64,000 nucleotides of DNA from Lysobacter sp. (GCA_011526085.1 WYBC01000017.1:186001-250000), one strand, 5' to 3'; positions 1 through 12,433 are shown, counted from the first letter of the stretch. Numbers and translations: made by a program. The notes: generated from the sequence alone by a model not told the origin.

Positions 1-467
1 TCGACCTGGCGCGCTTCGATCTCGATGGTCTCGCCGCGGCGGGCCTTGGCGTACAGCGGTTCGCCGCCGCGCTTGAGCGCCGAATAGATCGGCGGCACCT
101 GCTGGATGCGACCGGTCAAACGGCGCAGTGCGGCATCGAGCGTGGCGATGTCGTAATGGCCGACCGGGCGCTCGCGCAGCGGCTGGCCTTCGGCATCATC
201 GGTATCGGTGACGATCCCCAGCCGCGCGACGGTGTCGTAGGCCTTGCGCGAGCCGAGCAGATTGCCGGCGATCTTGGTCGCCTCGCCGAAACAGATCGGC
301 AGCAGACCGGTGGCGAGCGGATCGAGACTGCCGGTGTGTCCCGCCTTGTCGGCGCGGAACAGATGGCGCGCGCGCTGCAGCGCCTGGTTCGAGCTCAGCC
401 CCTGTGGCTTGTCGAGCAGCAGGATGCCGTCGAGTTTGCGGAAGGTTTTCTTGGGGGCCTGGGCCAT
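1..467 (-). CDS. truB: tRNA pseudouridine(55) synthase TruB, C-terminus off the window
   Basis: TruB isomerises U55 in the T-loop of tRNAs. The first 155 codons are visible, starting at the ATG at 467; the reading frame is open to base 1, so the C-terminal half lies outside. The N-terminus carries the family signature [12 protein letters not shown] with the catalytic aspartate at residue 49, and the later segment [13 protein letters not shown] is typical of the family. It is the last visible gene of the rimP-nusA-infB-rbfA-truB series on this strand, 144 bp beyond rbfA. Product call is secure; total length cannot be given. Confidence 0.96.
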   Translation of the reverse strand, partial: MAQAPKKTFRKLDGILLLDKPQGLSSNQALQRARHLFRADKAGHTGSLDPLATGLLPICFGEATKIAGNLLGSRKAYDTVARLGIVTDTDDAEGQPLRERPVGHYDIATLDAALRRLTGRIQQVPPIYSALKRGGEPLYAKARRGETIEIEARQV

Positions 468-611
468 CGGGGGATCATATGCCTTATGCGGCCGGTGTAC
501 AGGGTGCGCCCCGGGCCTTCCACGGGGACCGTCGCGGCGCACGGGCTCTCCGGTGCAGCCGCGCGCGTCGGCGCATCGGCGCGTCCGGATATCGGTGCGC
601 CTGCGCGCACG

Positions 612-965
612 CTATGCGTCGAGATCGAGATCGCGCAGCAGGTGGTCGATGCGCTCGCCGCGATCCACCGAATCGTCGTACTGGAAATGCAGTTCCGGCG
701 TGTGCCGCATCTTCACCGCGCGCGACAGTTCGTGGCGGATCTCCGGCGCGAGTTCCTTCAGCCCCTTCAGGGCTTCCTTCGCGCGCTCGCCCTGCAGCGC
801 GGTGAAAAACACCTTGGCGTGCGCCATGTCGCGGGTGACTTCGACGTCGGACACGCTGACCGACGGCAGGCCGTGTTCGCGCACGATCGCATGCACGATC
901 GTGCCCAGCTCCCTGCGGAGCTGGGCGGACACGCGGTCGGTGCGGTGGAAGGATTTCTTCGGCAT
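612..965 (-). CDS. rbfA: 30S ribosome-binding factor A
   Basis: RbfA binds the 30S subunit during late 16S rRNA maturation and is needed for growth in the cold. The 117-residue product has the usual family length and the expected N-terminus (MPKKSFHRTDRVSAQLRREL). I chose the ATG at 965 because homologues begin at this MPxKSFHRTDRV motif; a GTG at 989 in frame would add eight residues with no family match. It starts 27 bp after the infB stop and belongs to the same operon. No strong Shine-Dalgarno is visible, so translation may be coupled to infB. Confidence 0.96.
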   Translation of the reverse strand: MPKKSFHRTDRVSAQLRRELGTIVHAIVREHGLPSVSVSDVEVTRDMAHAKVFFTALQGERAKEALKGLKELAPEIRHELSRAVKMRHTPELHFQYDDSVDRGERIDHLLRDLDLDA

Positions 966-992
966 CGTGGGATTCGCGTCGCGGCGCACGCC

Positions 993-3602
993 TCAGAGCG
1001 TGCGCTGGACCTCGATGCGCTCGAAGCATTCGATCTGATCGCCCGGCTTCACGTCGTTGTAGGCCTTCACGCCGATACCGCATTCGGTGCCGTTGCGGAC
1101 CTCGTCGACGTTCTCCTTGAAGCGGCGCAGGGATTCCAGCTCGCCTTCGAAGATGACGGTGTTGTCGCGCAGCACGCGGATCGGCTTGTTGCGCTTGACC
1201 ACGCCCTCGACGACCATCGAACCGGCGATCGCGCCGAACTTCGAGCTGCGGAACACGTCGCGGACCTCGGCGATGCCGATGATCTCTTCGCGGATCTCCT
1301 TGCCCAGCAGACCGGAAGCAACCTGCTTCACCTGGTCGATCACGTCGTAAATGATCGAGAAATAGCGCAGATCGAGACCGTTGGCGTCGATCACCTTGCG
1401 CGCCGAAGCGTCGGCACGGACGTTGAAGCCGATGATGGTGGCCTTCGCCGCCAGCGCCGAGTTCGCGTCCGATTCGGTGATGCCGCCCACGCCGGAGACG
1501 ATCATGTTGATGCGGATCTGATCGTTGGACAGACCGACCAGCGCCTGGCGCAGCGCTTCCGCCGAACCCTGCACGTCCGCCTTCACCACCAGGTTCAGGC
1601 TGAGCTGGCTGCCACCCTGGCCCATCTGGGCCATGATGTCTTCCATGCGGTTGCCGGCCTGGGCGACCAGGCGCGATTCGCGGCGCTTGGTGTCGCGCTG
1701 CTGCGCGACTTCCTTCGCCAGCCGCTCGTCGGCCACGACCACGAAGTCGTCGCCCGCGTCCGGCACGCCGGAGAGACCGAGCACCTGCACAGGAATCGAC
1801 GGGCCCGCGCTCTGCACCTGGGTGCCGGTTTCGTCGAACAGGGCGCGCACGCGGCCGTACTGCACGCCGCAGACCAGGTAATCGCCCTTCTGCAGCAGAC
1901 CTTCCTGCACCAGCACGGTGGCGACCGGGCCACGGCCCTTGTCGAGCGCGGATTCGATGACCACGCCGGTGGCGCGACCTTCGGACACCGCCTTCAGTTC
2001 GAGCACTTCGGCCTGCAGCAGGATCGCGTCGAGCAGGTCGTCCACGCCCTGGCCGGTCTTGGCCGACACTTCGATGAACTGGGTCTCGCCGCCGAATTCC
2101 TCCGCGACGATCCCGTGCGCGAGCAGATCGTTCTTGACCCGCAGCGGGTCGGCGCCGGACTTGTCGATCTTGTTGATCGCCACCACCAGCTGCACGCCCG
2201 CGGATTTCGCGTGCTGCACCGCTTCCACCGTCTGCGGCATGACGCCGTCGTCGGCCGCGACCACCAGGATCACGATGTCGGTGAGCTTGGCGCCACGGGC
2301 GCGCATCGCGGTGAACGCGGCGTGGCCCGGGGTATCGAGGAAGCTGATCACGCCCTTCGGCGTGTCGACGTGGTACGCGCCGATGTGCTGGGTGATGCCG
2401 CCCGCTTCGCCGGAGGCGACCTTGGTACGGCGGATGTAGTCGAGCAGCGAGGTCTTGCCGTGGTCGACATGGCCCATGATCGTGACCACGGGCGGACGCG
2501 GGGCCTTCTCGCCCTGCTTGTCCTCGATGTGCGCCAGCAGTTCGGTCTCGGCGTCGTCGCTCTCGGCGCGCATCGCCTTGTGGCCGAGCTCCTCGACCAC
2601 CAGCACCGCGGTGTCGTGGTCGATGGTCTGGGTGATGGTGGCCATCACGCCCATCTTGAACAGCGCCTTCACCACGTCGCCGCCCTTCAGCGCGAGCTTC
2701 TGCGCGAGATCGGACACGGTGATGGCGTCGCCGATGGCGACCTCGCGCACGACCTTCTCGGTCGGGCGGGTGAAGCCGTGCTGGCCGCCGCCGCTGCGGC
2801 TCTGCTCGATCTGGCGCCGCTGTTTCGGCTTGGCGCGGGCGCTGGAACGGCGCTCGCGATCGGCCGGGGCCAGATGCAGCTGACCGGCGAAACGCGCGGT
2901 GGCATCGTCGTCCTCGACATCGGCGACCATCGCGTGCGAGCCGCGGTTCGGCTTGTGCTTGTGCGCGTTGCGATCGTCCACGCGGGCCGGTTCCGGACGC
3001 GCGGGCTTGGGATGACCATGGCCGGGGGTCTTCGGACGGGCCGCGGCATCGCCTTCGCCCGCAGTCGCGCCTTCGCCGGAAGCCGCCGCCGCAGCGGCCG
3101 CCTCGGCGGCGGCGCGGGCCGCGATCTCATCGGCCTCGCGCTTGCGCGCGGCGAGCTCTTCCGCACGCTTGCGGTCTTCCTCGGCCAGACGCTGCTGTTC
3201 TTCGAGATTGCGCTGGCGGGATTCCTCCAGCTTGCGCAGGATTTCGGAGCGCTCGTCGTCGCCGCCGGCATCGCCGGAGCCGTCCTGCTGCTTGACCAGC
3301 GTCACCTTCTTGCGCACCACCACATCGACGGTGGTCCTGTTCTTGCCGCCGCCGACGGTGATTTCCTGCTTGCGGTTCCGGTTCAGCGTGATCTTCTTCG
3401 GCGCGGTCGTTTCCTCGGAAACGGTGTCGCTCTTGCCGTGGGAACGCTTCAGGAATCCGAGCAGCTTCAGCTTCTCGGCGCTGGTCACGGTCTGGTCGGG
3501 GCCGCTGAAGTTCATGCCGGCCTCGGCCAGCTGCTCCAGCAACTTCTCGACCGGCGTGTTCACCAGTTCGGCCAGCTTGCGGATGGTGGTTTGCTGCGAC
3601 AT
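993..3602 (-). CDS. infB: Translation initiation factor IF-2
   Basis: GTPase that brings initiator fMet-tRNA to the 30S subunit and promotes subunit joining. The 869-residue protein has an N-terminal IF2_N module (1-50), a charged, Ala-rich coiled linker (about 115-175), a second IF2_N-like module (about 290-340) and the GTPase domain with G1 GHVDHGKT at 377-384, G3 DTPGH at 423-427 and G4 NKID at 477-480, followed by the beta-barrel and C1/C2 domains. The start at 3602 ([14 protein letters not shown]) is preceded by an AGGAA ribosome-binding site; the longer in-frame reading to 3644 is unsupported. It follows nusA by 90 bp. Confidence 0.98.
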   Translation of the reverse strand: MSQQTTIRKLAELVNTPVEKLLEQLAEAGMNFSGPDQTVTSAEKLKLLGFLKRSHGKSDTVSEETTAPKKITLNRNRKQEITVGGGKNRTTVDVVVRKKVTLVKQQDGSGDAGGDDERSEILRKLEESRQRNLEEQQRLAEEDRKRAEELAARKREADEIAARAAAEAAAAAAASGEGATAGEGDAAARPKTPGHGHPKPARPEPARVDDRNAHKHKPNRGSHAMVADVEDDDATARFAGQLHLAPADRERRSSARAKPKQRRQIEQSRSGGGQHGFTRPTEKVVREVAIGDAITVSDLAQKLALKGGDVVKALFKMGVMATITQTIDHDTAVLVVEELGHKAMRAESDDAETELLAHIEDKQGEKAPRPPVVTIMGHVDHGKTSLLDYIRRTKVASGEAGGITQHIGAYHVDTPKGVISFLDTPGHAAFTAMRARGAKLTDIVILVVAADDGVMPQTVEAVQHAKSAGVQLVVAINKIDKSGADPLRVKNDLLAHGIVAEEFGGETQFIEVSAKTGQGVDDLLDAILLQAEVLELKAVSEGRATGVVIESALDKGRGPVATVLVQEGLLQKGDYLVCGVQYGRVRALFDETGTQVQSAGPSIPVQVLGLSGVPDAGDDFVVVADERLAKEVAQQRDTKRRESRLVAQAGNRMEDIMAQMGQGGSQLSLNLVVKADVQGSAEALRQALVGLSNDQIRINMIVSGVGGITESDANSALAAKATIIGFNVRADASARKVIDANGLDLRYFSIIYDVIDQVKQVASGLLGKEIREEIIGIAEVRDVFRSSKFGAIAGSMVVEGVVKRNKPIRVLRDNTVIFEGELESLRRFKENVDEVRNGTECGIGVKAYNDVKPGDQIECFERIEVQRTL

Positions 3603-3692
3603 TCGGTATCCGTTTCCTGAATTGCGGGCCGGCAAGACCGGCACCGCTCGGGAGAAATGCTTGCGATGGCGGGAATTCTAATCCCGCCGGGG

Positions 3693-5204
3693 TCAGGCTT
3701 CGCGCTCCAGGCGCGCGATCTCTTCGGCGCGGGCGGCCAGGATGAGCGCGGCGGCGCGCGCCTCGTCCAGCCCGTCGATGCCGAATTCCGCCACTTCGTC
3801 CGCGGCCAGTTCGCCGAGGTCCTCGACGGTCTGCACGCCGTGGGCGGCCAGCGCGTAAGCGGTCTCGCTGTCCATGCCCTCGAGGTTCAGCAGGTCGTCG
3901 GCCGGCTGGTGCTCGTCCAGCTCTTCCTCGACCGCCAGCGCCTCGTTCAGCAGGGCGTCGCGGGCGCGCGAGCGGAGTTCCTCGACGATGTCCTCGTCGA
4001 ACCCTTCCACCGCGAGCAGTTCGCCGACCGGCACGTAGGCGATTTCCTCGACCGTGTTGAAGCCTTCGGCCACGAGGATGCCGGCGATTTCCTCGTCGAC
4101 TTCCAGCTTGTCCATGAACAGCTGGCGGGCGGCGATCTGCTCGGACTCGGTCTTGGCGCGAACCTGGTCGGCGGTCATCACGTTCAGCTGCCAACCGGTC
4201 AGGCGGCTGGCGAGACGCACGTTCTGGCCGCCCTTGCCGATGGCCTGGGCCAGGCGGTCCTCGGCGACGGCGATGTCCATCGAATGCTTGTCTTCATCGA
4301 CGATGATCGACTGCACTTCGGCGGGCGCCATCGCGTTGATCACGAACTGCGCCGGCTCGTCCGACCACAGCACGATGTCGACGCGTTCGCCGTTGAGTTC
4401 GTTCGACACCGCCTGGACGCGCGAACCGCGCATGCCGATGCAGGCGCCGATCGGATCGGTGCGCTTGTCGTAGGCCAGCACCGCGATCTTGGCGCGGTCG
4501 CCCGGGTCGCGGGCGCAGGCCTTGATCTCGACCAGGCCCTGGCCGACTTCCGGCACTTCGAGCTTGAACAGCTCCATCATGAATTCGGGGGCGGCGCGGC
4601 TGATGAACAGCTGCGGGCCGCGGGGCTCGCTGCGCACGTCGAACAGGAAACCGCGGACGCGGTCGCCGGCGCGCACGACGTCGCGCGGAATGGCCTTGTC
4701 CTTCGGGATGAAAGCTTCGGCGTTGCCGCCGAGATCGACGTAGACGTTGCCGCGCTCGACGCGCTTGACGACGCCTGTCACCAGTTCGCCGACGCGATCC
4801 TTCCACGCATCGACCACCTGGTTGCGCTCGGCCTCGCGCACGCGCTGCACGATGACCTGCTTCGCGGCCTGCGCGCCGATGCGGCCGAATTCGGGATTCT
4901 CGATCTGCTCTTCGATGTAGTCGCCGATCTCGACGCCTTCGACTTCGTCGACCGCGTCCATCATGCGGATCTGGCGATCCGGCGATTCCATCACCACGTC
5001 GTCGGCCACCACTTCCCAGCGGCGGAACGTCTCGTAGCTGCCGTCCTTAGGGTTGATGGACACGCGGGTCAGCACATCCTGGTCCTGGTAACGCTTCTTG
5101 GCCGCCGTGGCCAGCGCCGCTTCGAGAGCTTCGATGATGACCGACTCCGGCACGCCTTTTTCGTTGGCGACTGCGTCGACGACCAGCAGGAGTTCCTTAC
5201 TCAT
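3693..5204 (-). CDS. nusA: Transcription termination/antitermination factor NusA
   Basis: RNA-polymerase-binding factor that controls pausing, termination and antitermination. The 503-residue product has the N-terminal RNAP-binding domain (MSKELLLVVDAVANEKG), an S1 domain (about 130-200), KH domains (the IGACIGMRGSRVQ and IGKGGQNVRLA loops) and two acidic C-terminal helix-hairpin repeats (GILVAEGFNTVEEIA and ALAAHGVQTVEDLG). That is the full enterobacterial-type architecture with both C-terminal repeats. The ATG at 5204 has AGAGG about 10 bases upstream and matches the family N-terminus; the frame extends to 5267 but without family similarity. Lies between rimP and infB. Confidence 0.98.
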   Translation of the reverse strand: MSKELLLVVDAVANEKGVPESVIIEALEAALATAAKKRYQDQDVLTRVSINPKDGSYETFRRWEVVADDVVMESPDRQIRMMDAVDEVEGVEIGDYIEEQIENPEFGRIGAQAAKQVIVQRVREAERNQVVDAWKDRVGELVTGVVKRVERGNVYVDLGGNAEAFIPKDKAIPRDVVRAGDRVRGFLFDVRSEPRGPQLFISRAAPEFMMELFKLEVPEVGQGLVEIKACARDPGDRAKIAVLAYDKRTDPIGACIGMRGSRVQAVSNELNGERVDIVLWSDEPAQFVINAMAPAEVQSIIVDEDKHSMDIAVAEDRLAQAIGKGGQNVRLASRLTGWQLNVMTADQVRAKTESEQIAARQLFMDKLEVDEEIAGILVAEGFNTVEEIAYVPVGELLAVEGFDEDIVEELRSRARDALLNEALAVEEELDEHQPADDLLNLEGMDSETAYALAAHGVQTVEDLGELAADEVAEFGIDGLDEARAAALILAARAEEIARLEREA

Positions 5205-5291
5205 TTCTTGCGCCTCTGAAACTTTGAGTTCGAATGTTCGTGTGTGACCGGCAGACGGATACCGCATGTCGGGTGGGCCCGTGGCCCGGTA

Positions 5292-5888
5292 TCAGTGCTT
5301 CGCCGGTCGCTTGCCCGCAGGCCTGGCGCCCGGCTTTTTCGTCGCGTTGCCGCCCGGTTTCTTGCCGGGCTTCTCCGGCGCGAAACCCAGCGCCGCCCAG
5401 TCCGGAACCAACCGCGCCTTCTCGATGTTGTCGAACGCGACCTCGACCCGCTGCGGTTCGGGTTTCGCATCGACGTCGAGGCCGATGCGGTCGCCCTCGA
5501 CCGCGGCGATCCGCCCCTGCAGCCTGCGCCGGCCGTCCTGCGGCAACTGCAGGACGATCTTGACCTGCTCGCCGAGAAAGCGCGCGAACTGCTCCGGCGC
5601 GAACAGCGGGCGATCCACGCCCGGCGACGAGACTTCCAGCGTGTAATGACCGCTGATCGGGTCTTCGACGTCGAGCAGCGCGGACACTTCGCGGCTGACC
5701 GATTCGCAGTCCTCGATGCCGACCATCCGCGGCGGTTCCGCAGCCGCGTCCTCGGCGGTCACGTCGATGTACAGCCGCAACAGCGCGCCGCCCGGCGAGG
5801 GCAGATACTCGATGCCGAGCAGTTCGAGGCCGAGGGCCCGCACGGTCGGCGAGAGCAGATTCGCGATGTCGGTGGCTTTGTCCGTCAT
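5292..5888 (-). CDS. rimP: Ribosome maturation factor RimP
   Basis: RimP assists 30S assembly, acting before uS12 joins. The 198-residue product contains the two RimP domains, with the family motifs [12 protein letters not shown] near the start and [10 protein letters not shown] in the middle, and a basic Lys/Pro/Ala-rich tail ([19 protein letters not shown]) common in this lineage. I chose the ATG at 5888 ([16 protein letters not shown]) from the family N-terminus; the frame continues upstream to 6035 but crosses the terminator-like hairpin at 5953-5974. It heads the protein-coding part of the operon and lies 193 bp after the initiator tRNA gene. Confidence 0.96.
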   Translation of the reverse strand: MTDKATDIANLLSPTVRALGLELLGIEYLPSPGGALLRLYIDVTAEDAAAEPPRMVGIEDCESVSREVSALLDVEDPISGHYTLEVSSPGVDRPLFAPEQFARFLGEQVKIVLQLPQDGRRRLQGRIAAVEGDRIGLDVDAKPEPQRVEVAFDNIEKARLVPDWAALGFAPEKPGKKPGGNATKKPGARPAGKRPAKH

Positions 5889-5952
5889 GGTGGACTCGAC
5901 GATCATTCCGGCGAAGAACGCTCCAGCGAAGAAACGTTCCGGCAAAAAGGAA

Positions 5953-5974
5953 AAGGGGCCCTCGGGGGCCCCTT
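5953..5974 (-). terminator. Terminator-like hairpin between the initiator tRNA and rimP
   Basis: Perfect inverted repeat AAGGGGCCC / GGGCCCCTT with a 4-base loop. Read on the minus strand it is followed by TTCCTTTTTG, which resembles an intrinsic terminator tract. It sits 108 bases past the 3' end of the tRNA gene and 65 bases before the rimP start, so it could end the tRNA transcript or attenuate read-through into rimP-nusA-infB. Function is inferred from structure only. Confidence 0.65.
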
Positions 5975-6081
5975 GTCCGATACCGCTGGATTTCGGCGTC
6001 GAAGCGGAAGCAATCGCTTCGACATGCCCCGTCATCTCATTCGCGGCGGCCTTGGGGCCGTATCGCGAATGCAGACAATCG

Positions 6082-6158
6082 TGGTAGCGGGGGCAGGATT
6101 TGAACCTGCGACCTTCGGGTTATGAGCCCGACGAGCTGCCAGACTGCTCCACCCCGCA
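6082..6158 (-). tRNA. metY: Initiator tRNA-fMet (CAT)
   Basis: A 77-base cloverleaf including an encoded CCA. The anticodon stem is CGGG-CTCATAA-CCCG, giving the three consecutive G:C pairs that mark initiator tRNAs; the D-stem has the initiator A11:T24 pair; and positions 1 and 72 (T and T) do not pair, another initiator trait, though E. coli has C1/A72. It lies directly upstream of rimP on the same strand, which is the metY-rimP-nusA-infB arrangement known from E. coli, so the symbol metY follows that synteny. Confidence 0.95.
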
Positions 6159-6255
6159 TCAGAAGCGGAATTATGGTGATTCGGCTTTGGAATTGCAAGC
6201 CGGAATCGACAACGAATCGAATCTTGCAGGTCCCGCCGATCAATCCTGCAGATCC

Positions 6256-6281
6256 TGCGGGGCACGCCGCGCGGCCCCGCA
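6256..6281 (-). terminator. Hairpin just downstream of nuoN
   Basis: An 8-bp perfect inverted repeat TGCGGGGC / GCCCCGCA with a 10-base loop begins nine bases beyond the nuoN stop. There is no T-run after it on the minus strand, so it may stabilise the 3' end of the nuo message or assist Rho-dependent termination rather than act as a classical intrinsic terminator. Confidence 0.4.
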
Positions 6282-6289
6282 CGAACGAA

Positions 6290-7777
6290 TCAGGCGAACG
6301 CCTGCTGGCACCAGGCCATGATCGGGTTCCAAGCGAGACCCAGCACCAGCAGCGCCAGCGCGTTCACCGCGAAGACCACGCGCAGGGGCAGGTCTTCGCG
6401 CTGCCCCATCGGCTCGCGGCCGGCGGTGGATTCGGGTTCGTCGAAATACATCGCACGGATCACGCGCAGATAGTAGAACGCGCCGATCACCGCGAACACG
6501 ATGCCCACGATCGTCAGCCAGATCTGGCCGCCTTCCCAGGCCGCGCGCAGCACGGCGAGCTTGGACCAGAACCCGAGGAACGGCGGCACGCCGGCGAGCG
6601 ATGCCATCACGCACAGCACCAGACCGGCCATCCACGGGCTGCGCGCGTTCAGGCCCTTGTAGTCGTCGATGCGATCGGCCTCGAAGCCGCGGCGCGACAG
6701 CACCACGATCGCACCGAAGGCCGCGGCCGACATCACCGCGTAGCTGATCGCGTAGAACATCGCCGAGGCGTAACCGACCGCGCCGCCGCCGGCCATGCCC
6801 ATCAGCAGGAAGCCGACGTGCGAGACCGTGGAGTAGGCCAGCATGCGCTTGAGATTGCTCTGCGCCAACGCGATCAGGTTGCCGACCACCAGCGACAGTG
6901 CGGCGAGGCCGGACAACAGCGTCCGCCACTGTTCGTCGAGCGGGCCGACGCCGGCTTCGAGCAGGCGGTAGGTCATCGCGAACGCGGCCAGCTTGGGCGC
7001 GGCGCCGATGAACAGGGTGATCGGCGTCGGGGCACCGTGATAGACGTCCGGCAACCACATGTGGAACGGCGCGGCGCCGAACTTGAAGGCGATGCCCGCG
7101 ACCAGGAACACCATGCCGGTGAGCAGCAGCGTGGACGCGGCCGCGCCGGGATTCGCGACGGCCTGATCCGCGACCCCATGGATCGCGGCGAGGTCGAGGC
7201 TGCCGGTCGCGCCGTAGACCAGCGACATGCCGAACAGCAGCATGCCGGAGGCCAGCGAACCGAGCACGAAGTACTTCATGGCCGCTTCCGAAGCCAGCGG
7301 GCTTTCGCGGTCGATCGCCACCAGCGCGTAGGAACACAGCGCCAGCAGTTCGAGGCCGAGATAGACCATGACCAGATTGCCGGCCGAGATCAGCAGCATC
7401 ATGCCGGCGACCGAGAACAGCATCAGCACCGCGATCTCGCCCTTGTACAGGCCGCGCTCGCGCAGGAAGGACCAGGCGTAGACCAGCGCGGCGGCGCTGA
7501 CGATGCAGACCACCCACTTCAGCACGTCGGCCATGTCGTCGCGGACGAACATGCCGTTCAGATAACTGCCGTTGAGCGAAGCGCCCTGCCCGCCCACGTC
7601 CAGCGCGAGCAGGCCGGCGACCGCGATCAGGCTGGCGATGGCGAGCGCGTGGACGATGCCGCGCTGGCGCTCGGAGACGAACAGGTCGAGCAGCAGCAGC
7701 GCGAACGCGGCGCCCACGAGCACCAGCTCCGGCAGGAGCGGCAACAGGTCGGCGGCGGTGACGTTGGTCTGGATCAT
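6290..7777 (-). CDS. nuoN: NADH-quinone oxidoreductase subunit N
   Basis: Antiporter-like membrane subunit of respiratory complex I, forming one of the proton channels. The 495-residue protein is hydrophobic throughout with about 14 predicted membrane helices and the conserved proton-translocation core (FKFGAAPFHMWLPDVYHGAPTP, with the Lys and His-Pro in the channel). The ATG at 7777 has AGGAA about six bases upstream. It is the last gene of the nuoA-N operon, 25 bp after nuoM. Length and composition are normal. Confidence 0.97.
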   Translation of the reverse strand: MIQTNVTAADLLPLLPELVLVGAAFALLLLDLFVSERQRGIVHALAIASLIAVAGLLALDVGGQGASLNGSYLNGMFVRDDMADVLKWVVCIVSAAALVYAWSFLRERGLYKGEIAVLMLFSVAGMMLLISAGNLVMVYLGLELLALCSYALVAIDRESPLASEAAMKYFVLGSLASGMLLFGMSLVYGATGSLDLAAIHGVADQAVANPGAAASTLLLTGMVFLVAGIAFKFGAAPFHMWLPDVYHGAPTPITLFIGAAPKLAAFAMTYRLLEAGVGPLDEQWRTLLSGLAALSLVVGNLIALAQSNLKRMLAYSTVSHVGFLLMGMAGGGAVGYASAMFYAISYAVMSAAAFGAIVVLSRRGFEADRIDDYKGLNARSPWMAGLVLCVMASLAGVPPFLGFWSKLAVLRAAWEGGQIWLTIVGIVFAVIGAFYYLRVIRAMYFDEPESTAGREPMGQREDLPLRVVFAVNALALLVLGLAWNPIMAWCQQAFA

Positions 7778-7802
7778 GATGTTCCTGGGGCCTGTGTCGT
7801 TC

Positions 7803-9314
7803 TCAGAGCTTGCTGATCGCCAGTTGGCTGGCGAGTTGGGCGATGGCCGGTTCCATCAGGTCGGTCAGGAACTTCGGATACACGCCGATGAACAGCGTGC
7901 CGGCGGCGAACACCGACAACACGATCCATTCGCGCGGATTGATGTCCTCGAGCTCGGCCACGTGGGCGTTGCCGATCTCGCCGAACAGCACGCGCTTGAC
8001 CAGCCAGAGCGTGTAGGCGGCGCCGACGATCAGGGTGATGGCGGCGAAGAAGGCCAGCATCGGGTGGGCGCGGAACGCGGCCAGGATCACCATGAACTCG
8101 CCGACGAAGCCCGAGGTGCCGGGCAGGCCCGAATTGGCCATGCCGAACAGCACGAAGAACATCGCGAACCAGGGCATGACGTTGGCCACGCCGCCGTAAT
8201 CCCTGATCATGCGGCTGTGCATGCGGTCGTAGAGCACGCCGACGCAGGAGAACATCGCGCCGGAGATGAAGCCGTGCGAGACCATCTGCACCATCGCGCC
8301 CTGCAGGCCGAGGCGCGCGGCGTCGGGCTCGCCCTGGTCGCGCACCAGCATGAAGGCGATGAACGTGCCGAGGGTGACGAAACCCATGTGCGAGATCGAC
8401 GAATACGCGATCAGCTTCTTCATGTCCTCCTGCACCAACGCGACGAGGCCGATGTAGACCACCGCGATCAGGCTGAGGACGATGACCAGCATGCCGAACT
8501 CGTGGCTGGCGTCGGGCACGATCGGCAGGTTGAAGCGCAGGAAGCCGTAACCGCCGATCTTCAGCATGATGGCGGCCAGGATCACCGAACCGCCGGTCGG
8601 CGCCTCGACGTGGGCGTCGGGCAGCCAGGTGTGCACCGGGAACATCGGCACCTTGACCGCGAACGCGACCAGGAAGGCGAAGAACAGCCACATCTGTTCG
8701 CTGGCGTTCAAGGGCACCGCGTAGAGGTCCGGCAACTGCCAGCTGCCAGCCTTGAGGTACAGGTAGATCAGCCCGACCAGCATGAACACCGAGCCGAGAA
8801 AGGTGTAGAGGAAGAACTTCACCGACGCGTAGACGCGACGCGGACCGCCCCAGACGCCGATGATGATGAACATCGGAATCAGCATGCCTTCGAAGAACAC
8901 GTAGAAGAGCATGGCGTCGACGGCGGCGAACACGCCGATCATCAGCCCTTCCAGGAACAGGAAGGCGGCGACGTACTGGTTCACGCGCTTGTCGATCGAG
9001 CCCCAGGCGCCGATGAGCACCAGGGCGGTGGTCAGCGTGGTCAGCACGATCAGCGCCACCGAGATGCCGTCGGCGCCGAGGTGGTACTGGATGTCGTAGG
9101 CGGGGATCCACTCGCGCTGTTCGACGAACTGCATCCCGGAGGTGAAGTAGTCGAAGCCGGTGAGCAGGGGAAGGCTGAGCGCGAAGGTGGCGACCGCCAC
9201 CGTGAGCGCGAGCCAGCGCGCGGCCTGCGCGCGCTGGTTGCCGAGCATCAGCGCCAGCGCACCGCCGACGATGGGCAGCCAGACCAGGATGCTGAGAAGG
9301 GGCCAGTGTTGCAT
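7803..9314 (-). CDS. nuoM: NADH-quinone oxidoreductase subunit M
   Basis: Second antiporter-like proton-pumping subunit of complex I in the inner membrane. The 503-residue protein carries the family signature VPMFPVHTWLPDAHVEAPT and the helix with AYSSISHMGF, which hold the channel lysine and histidine residues, plus about 14 hydrophobic helices. Starts MQHWPLLSILVWLPIVGG at 9314. Sits between nuoL (30 bp upstream) and nuoN (25 bp downstream). Confidence 0.98.
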   Translation of the reverse strand: MQHWPLLSILVWLPIVGGALALMLGNQRAQAARWLALTVAVATFALSLPLLTGFDYFTSGMQFVEQREWIPAYDIQYHLGADGISVALIVLTTLTTALVLIGAWGSIDKRVNQYVAAFLFLEGLMIGVFAAVDAMLFYVFFEGMLIPMFIIIGVWGGPRRVYASVKFFLYTFLGSVFMLVGLIYLYLKAGSWQLPDLYAVPLNASEQMWLFFAFLVAFAVKVPMFPVHTWLPDAHVEAPTGGSVILAAIMLKIGGYGFLRFNLPIVPDASHEFGMLVIVLSLIAVVYIGLVALVQEDMKKLIAYSSISHMGFVTLGTFIAFMLVRDQGEPDAARLGLQGAMVQMVSHGFISGAMFSCVGVLYDRMHSRMIRDYGGVANVMPWFAMFFVLFGMANSGLPGTSGFVGEFMVILAAFRAHPMLAFFAAITLIVGAAYTLWLVKRVLFGEIGNAHVAELEDINPREWIVLSVFAAGTLFIGVYPKFLTDLMEPAIAQLASQLAISKL

Positions 9315-9344
9315 CGCGATTCGGTATCCGTCGGTTCGTGTCGG

Positions 9345-11471
<2,127 letters not shown>

Positions 11472-11480
11472 GCCTGCGGA

Positions 11481-11795
11481 TCAGCCCTTCAAGGAGTCGA
11501 TTTCGGTCACGTTGATCGTGCGCCGGTTGCGGAACAGGGTGACCAGGATCGCCAGGCCGATGGCGGCCTCGGCGGCGGCCACGGTCAGGATGAAGAACAC
11601 GAAGATCTGGCCCGACGCATCGCCGAGATGGCGCGAGAACGCGACGAAGTTGATGTTGACGCTGAGCAGCATCAGCTCGATCGACATCAGCAGGATGATC
11701 ACGTTCTTCCGGTTCAGGAAGATGCCGGCCAGGCTGATGCAGAACAGCGCGGCGCCGAGCGCCAAGTAGTGCCCGAGGGCGAGCGGACCGATCAC
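11481..11795 (-). CDS. nuoK: NADH-quinone oxidoreductase subunit K
   Basis: Small complex I membrane subunit (104 residues, three helices) with the two membrane glutamates of the family, in the segments [13 protein letters not shown] and [12 protein letters not shown]. The start is a GTG at 11795 that overlaps the nuoJ stop (GTGA) and is preceded by a near-perfect GAGGAGGT ribosome-binding site; the same frame extends far upstream as an antisense-like reading and is not real there. Translation is probably coupled to nuoJ. Confidence 0.97.
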   Translation of the reverse strand: MIGPLALGHYLALGAALFCISLAGIFLNRKNVIILLMSIELMLLSVNINFVAFSRHLGDASGQIFVFFILTVAAAEAAIGLAILVTLFRNRRTINVTEIDSLKG

Positions 11796-12433
11796 GATTT
11801 GACCTCCTCGGCGGCATCGCCGGCGGCGGGCGCGCGGCCCTCCGCGGGCATGCTGATCATGCGGATGCGGTCCTGGGCGCGGACGCGGGACTGCGCGGCC
11901 GGATCCTGCTGCTTCACGCCGGAACGGCGGCGCAGGGTCAGCATCACCGCCGCGACCACGGCGATGGTGAGGATCACCGCGGCGACCTCGAACGGCAGCA
12001 TGAACTCGGTGAACAGCGCGCGCGCGATCCATTCGGTGTTGGACAGACCCTGCGCGGCGGCGGGATCTTCGCCGAACGCGGTCGCGAGTTCGGCCTTCAC
12101 GCCGATCAGGGTCAGCATTTCGACCAGCATGACCACCGCGACCAGCAGGCCCAGCGGCAGGTAGCGGACGAAACCTTCGCGCAACGGGGCGACGTCGATG
12201 TCGAGCATCATCACCACGAACAGGAACAGCACCATCACCGCGCCGACGTAGACGAGGATCAGGGCCACGCCCAGGAACTCGGCGCCGGCGAGGATCCAGG
12301 TGCAGGCGACGGTGAAGAACGTGAGCACGAGGCACAGCGCGGCGTGCACCGGATTGCGCACGGTGATCACGCCGCCCGCCGAGATCACGGCGGTCGCGGC
12401 GAAGACCAGGAATGCGAGAGTGGCGAAGTCCAC
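11792..12433 (-). CDS. nuoJ: NADH-quinone oxidoreductase subunit J
   Basis: Complex I membrane subunit with five predicted helices (213 residues) and the family motif [20 protein letters not shown] near the N-terminus. I place the start at the GTG at 12433 ([11 protein letters not shown]) because GAGGA lies eight bases upstream and homologues begin at this point; a TTG at 12445 would add four residues. The C-terminus has a cytoplasmic tail rich in Arg/Ala/Glu after the last helix. Overlaps nuoK by four bases. Confidence 0.95.
   Translation of the reverse strand: MDFATLAFLVFAATAVISAGGVITVRNPVHAALCLVLTFFTVACTWILAGAEFLGVALILVYVGAVMVLFLFVVMMLDIDVAPLREGFVRYLPLGLLVAVVMLVEMLTLIGVKAELATAFGEDPAAAQGLSNTEWIARALFTEFMLPFEVAAVILTIAVVAAVMLTLRRRSGVKQQDPAAQSRVRAQDRIRMISMPAEGRAPAAGDAAEEVKS

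Noticed and set aside
156-3620. 1154-codon open frame on the plus strand opposite infB
   Set aside because: It is antisense to a clearly conserved gene, rich in Arg/His/Asp/Leu as expected for the complement of high-GC codons, and matches no family. Long antisense frames are routine at this GC content because stop triplets are rare in the complement.
3657-5219. 520-codon open frame opposite nusA
   Set aside because: Antisense shadow of nusA with no recognisable motif or ribosome-binding site.
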